A stretch of DNA of 25,964 nucleotides from Candidatus Caenarcanales bacterium (GCA_022447685.1 JAKVAO010000035.1:1-25964), one strand, 5' to 3'. Shown: positions 1 through 8,670, counted from the first letter of the stretch. Numbers and translations: made by a program. The notes: generated from the sequence alone by a model not told the origin.

Positions 1-79
1 CTCATGAATAACTAGATTTGGCCAGAGCTAGACCTATTTGTTTACATAATCTTTATTTTTTACCTGAGTAGTTACCTTC

Positions 80-95
80 CTTGAACACGTTCAAG
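80..95. promoter_or_regulatory. 16-bp inverted repeat near window edge (possible operator)
   Basis: Arms CTTGAAC and GTTCAAG are perfect complements around a 2-nt spacer (AC). The compact symmetry is typical of a dimeric regulator site. It lies in the 165-bp non-coding stretch downstream of purC, and any gene it controls would lie left of the window. The spacing (GAAC-N2-GTTC) does not match the Gram-positive LexA box, which has four spacer bases. I see no gene or tRNA in the rest of 1-165. Confidence 0.3.
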
Positions 96-165
96 ATAAT
101 ACCGCATATTTACTTGTGTTATCGCTTGAAATTGTTGTGGATATTTTTGAATATTTAGCTTGGCT

Positions 166-1026
166 TTAAAAACAAATACTTTGATAAATCTCTTGATACT
201 TTTCTACTAATTTATTAATAAGCTCCTCCGGAGCTTCTGGTAAAACCTCGTCATTATATGGATCACAATTTTCTTTGAACCATAGTCTTAGGAATTCTTT
301 ATCGAATGCTTCAGGTTCTTCACCTTTGTTAAATCTTTCCTGGTAGCTTGAGAGCTTCCAAAAACGCGAAGAATCTGGCGTATGAATCTCATCAATTAAA
401 GTTAACTGATTATTTTCATCTAAACCAAATTCATATTTAGTATCCACTAAAATCCAACCTTTCGATTCTGAGATTTCTTGTCCAGGCTTAAAAAGTTTAA
501 GCGCTGTTTCCCTGATTTTATTTGCAAGAATTTCTTCAATTATATTTCGTGAAATTATTTCTTGAAAACTAATACTTTCATCGCCTGTATTTGATTTAGT
601 AGTAGGTGTTACTACTGGTTCTGGGAGCTTTTGATTTTTCTTAATCCCTTCTTCTAACTTAAAATCACCAAAGTCTCTTTGACCATTTTTATAGTTAGTC
701 CAAAGTGAAGTACTAGTAACACCAGTAATATAACCTCTTACTATAACCTCAATAGGAATCACTTTACACTTCTTAGCTATTACAGTTCTTTCATCTGGGT
801 ATTCTATAGCGTGGTTCTGAATTATATCTTTAGTATTTTCAAACCAGAATTTAGACATTAAGTTTAAAATTTTGCCTTTACCAGGTACCTCAGCAATAAC
901 CCTATCGAAAGATGAATGTCTGTCACTAGCTACTAAAGCAAGCTTCTCACCTAAATTATAGATGTCTCTTACTTTACCTTTGCTATCAGGCTCTCTTCTA
1001 TTAATTTCAGTTAGCGAGGTATTCAT
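166..1026 (-). CDS. purC: Phosphoribosylaminoimidazole-succinocarboxamide (SAICAR) synthase
   Basis: PurC joins CAIR to aspartate with ATP to make SAICAR, a middle step of cytosolic de novo purine synthesis. The 286-residue product opens with the family hallmark GKVRDIYNLGEKLALVASDR (residues 17-36), followed by SSFD, the VIPIEVIVRGYITG block near residues 89-102 and the late VDTKYEFG and IDEIHTPDSSRFW blocks that line the nucleotide and substrate sites. The length and insertions match the longer, yeast ADE1-like SAICAR synthases rather than the ~237-residue E. coli type. It starts 15 nt after the purM stop and is the last gene of a purE-purM-purC unit. It ends in TAA. No obvious rho-independent terminator follows it within the window. 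I see no missing motif. Confidence 0.97.
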   Translation of the reverse strand: MNTSLTEINRREPDSKGKVRDIYNLGEKLALVASDRHSSFDRVIAEVPGKGKILNLMSKFWFENTKDIIQNHAIEYPDERTVIAKKCKVIPIEVIVRGYITGVTSTSLWTNYKNGQRDFGDFKLEEGIKKNQKLPEPVVTPTTKSNTGDESISFQEIISRNIIEEILANKIRETALKLFKPGQEISESKGWILVDTKYEFGLDENNQLTLIDEIHTPDSSRFWKLSSYQERFNKGEEPEAFDKEFLRLWFKENCDPYNDEVLPEAPEELINKLVEKYQEIYQSICF

Positions 1027-1041
1027 TAATTTATTTCTACT

Positions 1042-2082
1042 TCAATTTATCTCTACTTCTTTATCGCCAGACTTCACGTAACCAACCAGGTAAGCCTTAT
1101 GATCTGATTCACTATTTATCATTTTTAATGTATGCGTTGCAATGGATTCTGGAACCATGATGCAAAGCCCAATTCCCATATTGAATACTCTAAACATTTC
1201 TCTTTCATCTTCTTTTCCTAACTTTTTAATTAGGTTGAAGATAGGAAGTATTTCCCATGAGTCTTTCTGAATTTCAATGCTTAAATTATCAGGAAGCACT
1301 CTCACTAAATTTTCATAGAAACCACCACCAGTAATATGTGACATGCCATTTATTTGGATTCCAGAGTCTAAAATTTTATGAATGATTTTGTTATAGCTTA
1401 AATGTGGTTTCAATAGAGCTTCACCTAGATTTTCTTCTCCAAGCTCCTCAAATTTACTTTCTACTTTGAAGTCATTGTCTGAAAAAAATATTTTTCTAGC
1501 AAGTGAGTAACCATTAGTGTGAAGTCCATTAGAGGCTATGCCAATTATAATATCTCCTTTTGAGATTTTTTCACCTGTTATGATTTTTGATTTCTCTACA
1601 ACACCAGTGATAGTTCCAGCTATATCGTGTTGACCTGGTAGGTAAGTTCCTGGCATTTCCGCTGTTTCACCACCTACTAGAGCCATGCCACTTTCTTTAC
1701 AAGCATCAGCCATTCCAGAAACCATTTCTGCGACTACTTCTGGTTTCAATTTTTCATTAGCTACATAATCTAGAAAAGTGAGTGGTTTAGATCCCATAAC
1801 CAATATGTCATTAACACTGTGATTAACTATATCTTGTCCAACTCCATAGAAGCTTTGAGCCATTTCTGCAACTATGAGCTTAGTACCTACACCATCTATG
1901 CTCTGGACAAGGACAGGTTCATCATAGTTGTTGATAATTTCTTTTAAGTCAAATAGTGCACCAAATGACCCTAAACCAGTTAAAACTGAACTATTATGAG
2001 TTTCAGCAACTTTAGATTTGATCATGTTAACTGTTTTATTTCCTGCGTCGATATCGACACCAGCGCTTGCGTAACTAGGCAT
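1042..2082 (-). CDS. purM: Phosphoribosylformylglycinamidine cyclo-ligase (AIR synthase)
   Basis: PurM closes FGAM to AIR with ATP, the step before the carboxylation done by PurK and PurE. The 346-residue length is normal for the family. Visible motifs are the N-terminal ASAGVDIDAGNK, the substrate and metal loop QSIDGVGTKL near residue 61, the VGGETAEMPGTY block near residue 136 and the SNGLHTNGYSLAR block near residue 184. Its ATG lies inside the end of purE (8-nt overlap, ATGCCTAG), which suggests translational coupling, and the purC start follows 15 nt after its stop. The stop codon is TGA, one of several showing that TGA is not reassigned in this genome. Confidence 0.97.
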   Translation of the reverse strand: MPSYASAGVDIDAGNKTVNMIKSKVAETHNSSVLTGLGSFGALFDLKEIINNYDEPVLVQSIDGVGTKLIVAEMAQSFYGVGQDIVNHSVNDILVMGSKPLTFLDYVANEKLKPEVVAEMVSGMADACKESGMALVGGETAEMPGTYLPGQHDIAGTITGVVEKSKIITGEKISKGDIIIGIASNGLHTNGYSLARKIFFSDNDFKVESKFEELGEENLGEALLKPHLSYNKIIHKILDSGIQINGMSHITGGGFYENLVRVLPDNLSIEIQKDSWEILPIFNLIKKLGKEDEREMFRVFNMGIGLCIMVPESIATHTLKMINSESDHKAYLVGYVKSGDKEVEIN

Positions 2083-2584
2083 TAATTTGCTCCTTACTAA
2101 GATTATTTGATTTGATCTCCACTTTTTCTTTTAGTGTTTCTTTGAAATTTATAATTTTTTCCTGGATATCCTTATCTTCAGCACCTAATATTTGGGCTGC
2201 AAGTATGCCTGCATTCTTGGAACCATTAACAGCTACTGTTGCTACCGGAACACCAGCTGGCATTTGTACTATAGAAAGTAATGAATCTATTCCTTGAATG
2301 CTGTTTCTTGAGAGAACCGGTACTCCTATTACTGGAAGTGGGCTAATAGCTGCGATCATACCTGGTAGATGTGCGGCGCCTCCGGCGCCTGCAATGATCA
2401 CCTTAATTCCTCTTTTGTGAGCTTCTTTACTATATTTAAAAAGCTTTCCAGGAGTGCGATGTGCTGAAACTATATCGAGTTCAAAATCTATGCCCAGTTC
2501 TTGTAAAAACTCTGAGGCTTCTTTCATGACTGGTAAGTCAGAGTCTGAGCCCATTACTATTGATACTAGTGGCTTTTCTGGCAT
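2075..2584 (-). CDS. purE: N5-carboxyaminoimidazole ribonucleotide mutase (class I PurE)
   Basis: PurE rearranges N5-CAIR, made by PurK, into CAIR. The 169-residue protein shows the class I signature: VSIVMGSDSDLPVM at residues 8-21, SAHRTPGKL at 40-48 and the long GAGGAAHLPGMIAA segment at 66-79. A purK gene 1.4 kb away supports the two-enzyme N5-CAIR route rather than a class II PurE that uses CO2 directly. The last ~30 residues form a lysine-rich tail and overlap the purM start. The start codon lies 6 nt after a TAAAAT box, so its mRNA may be leaderless; no clear Shine-Dalgarno sequence is present in that 6-nt gap. Confidence 0.96.
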   Translation of the reverse strand: MPEKPLVSIVMGSDSDLPVMKEASEFLQELGIDFELDIVSAHRTPGKLFKYSKEAHKRGIKVIIAGAGGAAHLPGMIAAISPLPVIGVPVLSRNSIQGIDSLLSIVQMPAGVPVATVAVNGSKNAGILAAQILGAEDKDIQEKIINFKETLKEKVEIKSNNLSKEQINA

Positions 2585-2632
2585 TTGTTTATTTTAGCAT
2601 TAGTCTTTTTGGCTCAATGCTAAAATACTCTT
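2585..2632. promoter_or_regulatory. Divergent purE/purD promoter region with 12-bp inverted repeat
   Basis: Only 48 bp separate the purE and purD start codons. Within it TATTTTAGCATT (2590-2601) and AATGCTAAAATA (2616-2627) are perfect inverted copies around a 14-nt spacer. Each arm holds an extended -10 element, TGCTAAAAT read toward its gene, and each TAAAAT is exactly 6 nt from an ATG. The -35 region of each promoter falls on or next to the other arm, for example TTGAGC on the minus strand at 2612-2617. I infer overlapping promoters that cannot easily be occupied together, both giving leaderless transcripts. The dyad could also bind a purine-responsive regulator. Confidence 0.6.
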
Positions 2633-3940
2633 ATGTCAAAAAAAGTCTTAGTGCTGGGATCTGGAGGTAGAGAGCATGCTCTTGCATGGAAACTATCATT
2701 GTCTGAGAAGGTTTCTAAGGTTTTTGTAGCTCCTGGTAACGGCGGAACGGCTTCACTCAACAAAACTTCTAATCTTGATATTTCACTGAAGAAAAAAGAT
2801 TTTCCTAAACTAATTGAATTTGCTAAGTCTGAATCTATAGATATGACTGTTGTTGGTCCTGATGATGCTCTAGCTGATGGTATTGTAGATCTTTTTGAAG
2901 AAGCTGGTCTTAAAGTTTTCGGACCTAATGCTAAAGCTGCTGAAATAGAGGCTTCTAAAGCTTATTCTAAAGAACTAATGAGTAGAGCAAATGTCCCAAC
3001 AGCTGACTATCAAATATTTGATGATTATGAAACTGCCTATGCACATATTAAATCTGAAGCTAAGTATCCTGTCGTTGTGAAAGCAAGTGGTCTTGCTCTT
3101 GGTAAAGGTGTTAGCATTTGCCATACTGAGAAAGATGCTATGGATTTTCTACAGAAAATCTTTATAGATCAAGTGTTTGCTAAAGCAGGTAACAAAGTTG
3201 TAGTGGAAGAGTTTTTAGAAGGACAAGAGATTTCGATTCATGCTTTTTGTGATGGTAAGTCTGCTGTGCTTTTCCCAACTGCGCAGGATCATAAGGCTAT
3301 TTATGAAAATGACCGTGGACCTAATACTGGTGGAATGGGAACTATAGCTCCATTGCCATTTATTAGTAATGAAGATTTGATTGAAATATCAGAGACAGTA
3401 GTTTTACCCATACTAAAAGCTATGGCTGAAGATGGCAGACCTTTTAAAGGTTTACTTTACCCTGGATTAATAATGACTAATTCTGGTCCCAAGGTTCTTG
3501 AGTTTAATGCTAGATTTGGTGATCCTGAAACTCAATCTTACATGAGACTTATAGAAAGCGATCTCTATGATGTTCTAGAGGCTTGCGTGGATTCTAAGCT
3601 AGAGGAATTGAATATTCAGTGGTCAAGCAAATCTGTAGCTTCTGTAATTTTAGCTTCAGAAGGTTATCCGGTTTCTTACGAGAAGGGTAAAGATATTTCT
3701 GGTATAAGTGAAGCAGAACTTTCTGATGATGTGAAGGTGTTTCATGCTGGTACTAAGCTTGATGCTCATAAATTACTTACTAATGGCGGTAGAGTTTTAG
3801 CAGTATCTGCGATTGCAGATAATTTGAAAGAAGCTATTGATAAGGCTTATAATGCAGCAGCTAAAATAGATTTTCAAGGAGCATACTCTAGAAAAGATAT
3901 TGGCGCTAAAGCTCTTAAGGTTTTAGAACCGATTTCATAA
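2633..3940 (+). CDS. purD: Phosphoribosylamine-glycine ligase (GAR synthetase)
   Basis: PurD is an ATP-grasp enzyme that joins phosphoribosylamine and glycine to give GAR, the second step of purine synthesis. The 435-residue protein shows the N-terminal VLVLGSGGREHALAWKL block at residues 5-21, the VVGPDDAL block near residue 74, the ATP-grasp segment VVKASGLALGKGV around residue 148, the GPNTGGMGT loop near residue 229 and the metal-binding LEFNARFGDPETQ segment near residue 289. It is followed 22 nt later by purK. The ATG lies 6 nt from a TAAAAT -10 box with no recognisable ribosome-binding site between them, which suggests leaderless translation. Confidence 0.97.
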   Translation: MSKKVLVLGSGGREHALAWKLSLSEKVSKVFVAPGNGGTASLNKTSNLDISLKKKDFPKLIEFAKSESIDMTVVGPDDALADGIVDLFEEAGLKVFGPNAKAAEIEASKAYSKELMSRANVPTADYQIFDDYETAYAHIKSEAKYPVVVKASGLALGKGVSICHTEKDAMDFLQKIFIDQVFAKAGNKVVVEEFLEGQEISIHAFCDGKSAVLFPTAQDHKAIYENDRGPNTGGMGTIAPLPFISNEDLIEISETVVLPILKAMAEDGRPFKGLLYPGLIMTNSGPKVLEFNARFGDPETQSYMRLIESDLYDVLEACVDSKLEELNIQWSSKSVASVILASEGYPVSYEKGKDISGISEAELSDDVKVFHAGTKLDAHKLLTNGGRVLAVSAIADNLKEAIDKAYNAAAKIDFQGAYSRKDIGAKALKVLEPIS

Positions 3941-3962
3941 TTAATTTATCAGGTAATATCAA

Positions 3963-5156
3963 TTGAAAAATAAAATTGGAATAATTGGTGGTGGTCAACT
4001 CGGAAGAATGCTTAGTCTAGCTGCTAAGCCACTTGGTTTCGAAGTTCATATACTTGACCCCAAAGAAAACTGTCCAGCCTCACAAGTGGCTGATAAGCAT
4101 ACTGTGGGTGATTTTAAAGATAAAGAAGCGGTTTTAGATTTTGCAAGTGATATGGATTTTATTACCTATGAAATTGAATCAGCAAATACTGAAGCTATAG
4201 AGGAGATTTATAATAAGCACCACAACAACTCTAAAACAAGAGTAATCCCCTACCCTAAATCTCTAGAATTGGTCAAAGACAAGTTCAAACAGAAAGATCT
4301 TTTTGCTAAGTATCATATCCCGGTTAGTAATTATAGGGAGATCAAATCTAGAGAGGATATTGTTAATTTTGCGCATGAACATGGTTATCCATTTATGCTT
4401 AAAGCTAGATTGAATGCTTATGATGGTCGTGGTAATGCTGTAATTAACTATGCTTCTGAAATTGATAATGCTTTGATACAGCTTGGTGCTAACAAATCCT
4501 CTTCTTCGCATCTTGAGGATACTTATCTGTTTGACTACTCGAATTTATACTTGGAGTCTTTTGTTGACTTTGATAAAGAGCTTGCAATAGTGGCTGTTAG
4601 AAGTGTTGATAACGAAATGAAGTTCTATCCTGTAGTTGAGACTGTTCAAGAGGATAATATTTGTAATTTAGCTTTTGCTCCAGCACTAGTTACTGATACT
4701 GTAATAGAAGAAGTTAAGCTTATTGCTACTAAGGCCGCTGAAGCTTTAGACTATGTTAGTGTTTTTGCTATTGAATTTTTCTTAAGTAAGTCTGGTGACG
4801 TTATTCTTAATGAAATTGCCCCTAGGGTACATAATTCTGGGCACTTTACTATTGAAGCGTGTAAAACCTCTCAGTTTGAGCAGCATATAAGAGCTTTAAC
4901 GAATTTACCTTTGGGTTCAACAGAGTTAATATCTCCTGCGGTAATGGTGAATATACTTGCAAATAAGGTCGCTCACCTGGATATTTATGGTAGAGATGAA
5001 GTCCTAGCGCTAGAAAATACTTTTTTACATATTTATGGTAAAGATATGTGTAAACCTGCACGTAAAATGGGACATATTACTGTTTTGGATCAGGATTTGA
5101 AACTAGCTTTAAATAAAGCAAAACTTGCAGCTTCAAAGCTTAAATTGCATGGGTGA
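3963..5156 (+). CDS. purK: N5-carboxyaminoimidazole ribonucleotide synthase
   Basis: PurK carboxylates AIR with bicarbonate and ATP to N5-CAIR, the substrate of PurE. The 397-residue ATP-grasp protein begins with IGIIGGGQLGRML and LGFEVHILDP, the usual N-terminal dinucleotide-like fold of the family, followed by the MLKARLNAYDGRGN loop around residue 146 and the NEIAPRVHNSGHFTIEA segment around residue 283 that carries metal and ATP ligands. The start is TTG (3963), chosen because the conserved strand begins almost at once and no ATG is available; an AGGT lies upstream at suitable spacing. It ends in TGA only 9 nt before the convergent cadherin-like gene, so neither has its own visible terminator. 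Confidence 0.96.
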   Translation: MKNKIGIIGGGQLGRMLSLAAKPLGFEVHILDPKENCPASQVADKHTVGDFKDKEAVLDFASDMDFITYEIESANTEAIEEIYNKHHNNSKTRVIPYPKSLELVKDKFKQKDLFAKYHIPVSNYREIKSREDIVNFAHEHGYPFMLKARLNAYDGRGNAVINYASEIDNALIQLGANKSSSSHLEDTYLFDYSNLYLESFVDFDKELAIVAVRSVDNEMKFYPVVETVQEDNICNLAFAPALVTDTVIEEVKLIATKAAEALDYVSVFAIEFFLSKSGDVILNEIAPRVHNSGHFTIEACKTSQFEQHIRALTNLPLGSTELISPAVMVNILANKVAHLDIYGRDEVLALENTFLHIYGKDMCKPARKMGHITVLDQDLKLALNKAKLAASKLKLHG

Positions 5157-5165
5157 AATGATTAG

Positions 5166-5918
5166 TTAGATAGTAAATCTACCAAGTTCTTCTTTACTAT
5201 TTCTATCTATCACCTTTACAGAAGCGTTATTTGGGTTATTTTTACCTGAAATCATGAAGAGACCTCTACAATCGTCATTAGCTTTTATTGTTAGATTAGA
5301 AGCTCTCCTATAAGTATTTAAGTTCTTTCTAACACGAGCGGTATTACCACTGTTTGAAAAATTCAATCTTTTTGTAAACCTTATAAGTTTAGGATCTTCA
5401 CTTATGATTCTGAGTCTTAATGGCTCAGGGCTAATTCTTTCTCTACAAAAGGCTATACTTGCAAAACTTCTAGCTGTCATAGCGAAAGCTAATATATCTT
5501 TTTCATCAACGTCATTGATTTTAAAGTAGTAGCTATTAGTACCATCTTCTATTAAATCAAATACTATAATTGTAAATGTTTCTTCTAATACATCTGAGTT
5601 TGGAGCAGTAGCTCGAATAGTTATTTGGTATTCACTTTTTGTCTCGTAATCAAAAACTTTATTGCTCCTAAGCGTTCCACCAAAAAAGTTAATTAATTTA
5701 AATGCTTTTTTATCTCCTTCAATTATTTCATACTCATATTCATCTTCATCAAAGTCTCCATCTTCTACACTGACAGACCCAATCCGAGTATTGATTTTTT
5801 GATTTTCTGATATTGAACTTCTAGAGAGAATCAGATTACCTGTAACTGCATGGCTTGGTAAAAAGTTAGTAAGAGTAAATATGATTATTAATACAATATA
5901 ATTTATTAATTTACTCAT
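5166..5918 (-). CDS. Secreted cadherin-like domain protein
   Basis: The 250-residue protein starts with a signal peptide: a Lys near the start, then a hydrophobic stretch to about residue 20, with likely cleavage after SHA near residue 24. Residues ~27-122 look like one bacterial cadherin-type domain: an opening SRSSISENQ strand, an acidic calcium-like run (EDGDFDEDEYEYE), GGTLRSNKVFDYETKSEY and a closing strand TFTIIVFD. The C-terminal half, from about residue 130, is not recognised; it has two cysteines (in FCRER and DDCRG) that could form a disulphide. Its ATG lies 1 nt after the bioB stop, so the two genes are probably co-transcribed, though a link to biotin is not evident. A role in adhesion or surface binding is inferred from the domain only. 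Confidence 0.7.
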   Translation of the reverse strand: MSKLINYIVLIIIFTLTNFLPSHAVTGNLILSRSSISENQKINTRIGSVSVEDGDFDEDEYEYEIIEGDKKAFKLINFFGGTLRSNKVFDYETKSEYQITIRATAPNSDVLEETFTIIVFDLIEDGTNSYYFKINDVDEKDILAFAMTARSFASIAFCRERISPEPLRLRIISEDPKLIRFTKRLNFSNSGNTARVRKNLNTYRRASNLTIKANDDCRGLFMISGKNNPNNASVKVIDRNSKEELGRFTI

Positions 5919-5919
5919 C

Positions 5920-6927
5920 TTAAATCTCAGCCTTTACTCTTCTAGTCATACCAAGCTTCTCAATTAATTGGAAGTCTTTAGAAGATTCTGGGTTATCAGT
6001 AGTTAATAACTTATCACCTGAGAAAATACTATTAGCTCCAGCTATAAAACATAGTGACTGCATTTCATCTGACATTTCTAGTCTTCCAGCTGAAAGTCTT
6101 ACTTGAGCCTTTGGCATCATGATTCTAGAAGTTGCAATTGTTCTAATTACTTCAAAGTTATCTACAGGATTAGTTACTCCTTGTTCATAGAGTGGTGTTC
6201 CAGGAATTGGAGCTAGAACATTAATTGGTACAGAACCTGGTTGTGGATCTAGCTTTGCTAGTGAAGCTATGAAGCTAATACGATCTGCTTTAGTTTCTCC
6301 TAAACCTAAAATCCCACCACAACAGACATTAATTCCTGCTTCTTGGACGTACTGAATAGTTTCTAATCTATCATCAAATGTTCTAGTGCTGATAACATTT
6401 TCGTAGTGTTCAGGTGATGTATCTATATTATGGTTATAACTATGTAAGCCAGCTTCTTTTAATTTCTCAGCTTGATCTTTTTTGAGCATACCTAGTGTGA
6501 CGCATGGTTCCATTCCCATTTCTTTTACGCTGCGAACCATTTCTAATACATTCTCGAATTGGTAATTATCAGGTGCAGATCTCCATGCTGCTCCCATACA
6601 GAAACGAGTTGCCCCATTGTCTTTAGCTTCTTTAGCTTCTTTCAAAACTTCTTCTATATTCATAAGTCCGTATACTTCAGATTCTGTTTTGTGGTGAGCT
6701 GATTGCGAGCAATAGCCACAATCTTCAGGGCAAGCTCCGGATTTTATATTACTTAATGTGCAAAATTGAACTTCACTAGAGTTATGAAATTCTCTGTGGA
6801 TAGTTTGTGCTTGAAAAATCAACTCTGGGAATGGGAGATTATAGATCTCTTCAATTTTTTGTTTTAATTCATCAGTATTTACTGAGCTATTATTAGCTGA
6901 TTTCTTTTCAATAGGTGCTTGTACCAT
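5920..6927 (-). CDS. bioB: Biotin synthase
   Basis: BioB is a radical SAM enzyme that inserts sulphur into dethiobiotin, the last step of biotin synthesis. In the 335-residue protein the radical SAM cluster motif CxxxCxxC is at C66, C70 and C73 (ACPEDCGYCSQS). The ligands of the second, sacrificial 2Fe-2S cluster also appear present: C110 (RFCMGAAW), C142 (EPCVTLG), C202 (NVCCGGILGLGE) and R277 (QVRLSAGR), by alignment to the E. coli pattern. The first ~20 residues are an extra polar extension. Other bio genes are absent here. The ATG lies 2 nt after the stop of the unknown upstream gene, and a TGCTAAAAT word within that gene's last codons could be a promoter 9 nt from the start. Confidence 0.97.
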   Translation of the reverse strand: MVQAPIEKKSANNSSVNTDELKQKIEEIYNLPFPELIFQAQTIHREFHNSSEVQFCTLSNIKSGACPEDCGYCSQSAHHKTESEVYGLMNIEEVLKEAKEAKDNGATRFCMGAAWRSAPDNYQFENVLEMVRSVKEMGMEPCVTLGMLKKDQAEKLKEAGLHSYNHNIDTSPEHYENVISTRTFDDRLETIQYVQEAGINVCCGGILGLGETKADRISFIASLAKLDPQPGSVPINVLAPIPGTPLYEQGVTNPVDNFEVIRTIATSRIMMPKAQVRLSAGRLEMSDEMQSLCFIAGANSIFSGDKLLTTDNPESSKDFQLIEKLGMTRRVKAEI

Positions 6928-6929
6928 AG

Positions 6930-7769
6930 TTATATGATTTTAGCATGGGCTTGATCTTCAATTTTTTTGTCACTATTGTAAATATAGTCTATTATTCTAA
7001 GAATTTTTCTTTGTCCATCCCTCTCGACTAGTGAAGGGGATTTATTTATTGGAGATCTTATTGAATTTAGTTCATTATATTTTGTAATCAGATTGTTAAT
7101 TATCTTTTGACTCTGTCTTCTTATTTTAGATTCTGCCTTATTGTATTCTGAAGTATTTTTAGTTAATTCTGAATCGATTAAATCTTTGATTTTAGATTCT
7201 CCAGTAATTATTTTTTTGAAATTTTCTAATTTTTCTGCAAGTTCAATAAAATCTTCGAATGATAGCCCGTATTTATCTGGCTGTGTTTTCATTTCATCTA
7301 GGTGTGATTTTGGCATTATGTTTTTATTATATGCTTCATGTAAAATATTTAATGTTCTTTTGCTTAGAGCTATTGGTCTCTCTATACCCTTTTCTTCATT
7401 TGGATTCGAAAGTTTTGTAAGGACTATCAGTTGAAGCTTTGTTATTATTTGTGGATTAAGATATATACTATCTAATTTATTGGAATCATTTATATCAATT
7501 AATGTTGGGCTGCAGATATTTTGAAATATCTTATTTATTTCTTCTCTAATAGAGTGTATTAATCGAGTTTCATTTTGAGTTATCAGAGTATTTGAAAACA
7601 TACTCTGATTTTGATCTTCGCCACTCAAGCGTTTGCTGAAGGTATCTATATTTTCTGGAGAATTGTAGACGCTATTTACTAACGCAATTTCAAGTAATTT
7701 TTTATAGCCTCATGTTTTCTCTTTACAGATCTTTAAGTTTTCACTAGTTTTATTAAACTCAAGCCTCAT
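6930..7769 (-). pseudogene. Unknown protein, paralogue of the next gene, interrupted by an in-frame TGA
   Basis: An ATG at 7769 opens a 280-codon frame that is continuous to the TAA at 6930 except for one TGA at codon 20 (7710-7712). The part after it could still be read from TTG at 7628 (232 residues) or from a later ATG. It is homologous to the product of 7855-8670: shared blocks are IxxxIxKIFxN, LSxxTxxILH, PxKYG followed by a helix and LxxFKxIITGxxxIxDL, an RQS segment ending in KxxELN, and a C-terminal IxYI. It is predicted to be mostly helical and cytosolic, with no signal peptide, and its function is unknown. TATTAT at 7777-7782 lies 7 nt from the original ATG, which supports that start. 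Because TGA is a normal stop here, I read this as a recent nonsense mutation or a gene now using an internal start. Confidence 0.6.
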
Positions 7770-7776
7770 GCTTAAG

Positions 7777-7782
7777 ATAATA
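7777..7782 (-). promoter_or_regulatory. Candidate -10 box, 7 nt before the ancestral start codon
   Basis: On the minus strand TATTAT is followed by 7 nt and then the ATG at 7769. This is the same close spacing seen at purE, purD, minC and the rhodanese gene, and implies a leaderless or nearly leaderless transcript. Confidence 0.35.
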
Positions 7783-7854
7783 AGCCAACTTTTAGGGAGT
7801 CAATAAAAAATTTATTCTGTATTTATGTTTATGTTAGTTCATTAGCTTTTTTAA

Positions 7855-8670
7855 TTAAAGCTCAATTGTATTTTCATGTATATATTTAATCATGTTAAAT
7901 ATACTGTTAGATTCCTCTGCATTAGTATGCTTTGGGAGTGGGTTAGTATTAATAAGCTTTTCTTTGTTTAATTCGTTATGTTTTTTTACTAGAGCTAATA
8001 CTAAATTCCTGTTACTTTGTCTTATTGCTTGCTTTGATCTTTCAATATTATCGTTAAAATAATATTCGCCTGATAAGTCTTGGATTGTAATCTGTCCAGT
8101 AATTATTCTTTTAAAATCATTTAAACGATCAGGGAATTGAGTTAATGATCTGGTTCTAGTTCCTATTCCATATTTTTCTGGGTTTTTCAATATATCATCG
8201 AAGTAGAAATCTCTAGTATAGTTGCTTTTATCAGCTGTATGTAAAATCTTCACTGTTTGTACTGATAGTAAAGATTTTTGATTTGCTTGCTTTGTATTTA
8301 ATTTATTATCTATTATTTCAAGTTTTGTTAGATAATGAGATCTGATATTTTTTCGATCTTTTAATTCTTTAAATGTTTGAATAGTTTCTATATCTGAAAC
8401 ATTCTTGAATATCTTATCTATTGCTGAACGTATTTCAGCTAAAGCTCTTAATTTTCTTCCATGTGGAATATTATCATTTTCTTTATTAATATTCCTCAGC
8501 CAATCTATAAAAATTTGCTTATATAGTTTTCGATCTATTTCGTTATTTTCATTGCTTAATTCATTTAAAACACCTGATTTTTCTAATAGCGAGCTTAGTG
8601 GGTCGTGTATATTATCTGAGTAGGTATTTTTTTTAATAGTTTCAGTTGTTTTGGGTTCTAAGGGAATCAT
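7855..8670 (-). CDS. Unknown helical protein, intact member of a tandem paralogous pair
   Basis: I do not recognise this 271-residue protein. It has no signal peptide or membrane segment. It is charged and helix-rich, with an N-terminal ~45 residues that look disordered, then a core (residues ~48-265) shared with the downstream paralogue: IRSAIDKIFKN, LSVQTVKILH, NPEKYGIG, LNDFKRIITGQITIQDL, RQSN with KKHNELN, and a final MIKYIHEN. The ATG at 8670 is preceded by an A-run and no clear ribosome-binding site. The gene is divergent from the 910-residue protein, with 77 nt of very AT-rich DNA between them. Tandem duplication, low-complexity composition and lack of relatives mark this as accessory DNA. 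Confidence 0.7.
   Translation of the reverse strand: MIPLEPKTTETIKKNTYSDNIHDPLSSLLEKSGVLNELSNENNEIDRKLYKQIFIDWLRNINKENDNIPHGRKLRALAEIRSAIDKIFKNVSDIETIQTFKELKDRKNIRSHYLTKLEIIDNKLNTKQANQKSLLSVQTVKILHTADKSNYTRDFYFDDILKNPEKYGIGTRTRSLTQFPDRLNDFKRIITGQITIQDLSGEYYFNDNIERSKQAIRQSNRNLVLALVKKHNELNKEKLINTNPLPKHTNAEESNSIFNMIKYIHENTIEL

Noticed and set aside
80..95. LexA/SOS box
   Set aside because: Contains GAAC and GTTC but with a 2-nt spacer instead of the 4 nt of the known Gram-positive box.
6600..6660. Short tandem repeat of a TTAGCTTCT-like unit
   Set aside because: It encodes the repeated EAKEAKE helix in bioB and is explained by protein sequence.
7710..7712. TGA reassigned to an amino acid, as in some candidate phyla
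   Set aside because: purM, purK and the rhodanese gene all end at TGA at the expected family length, so TGA is a stop codon here.
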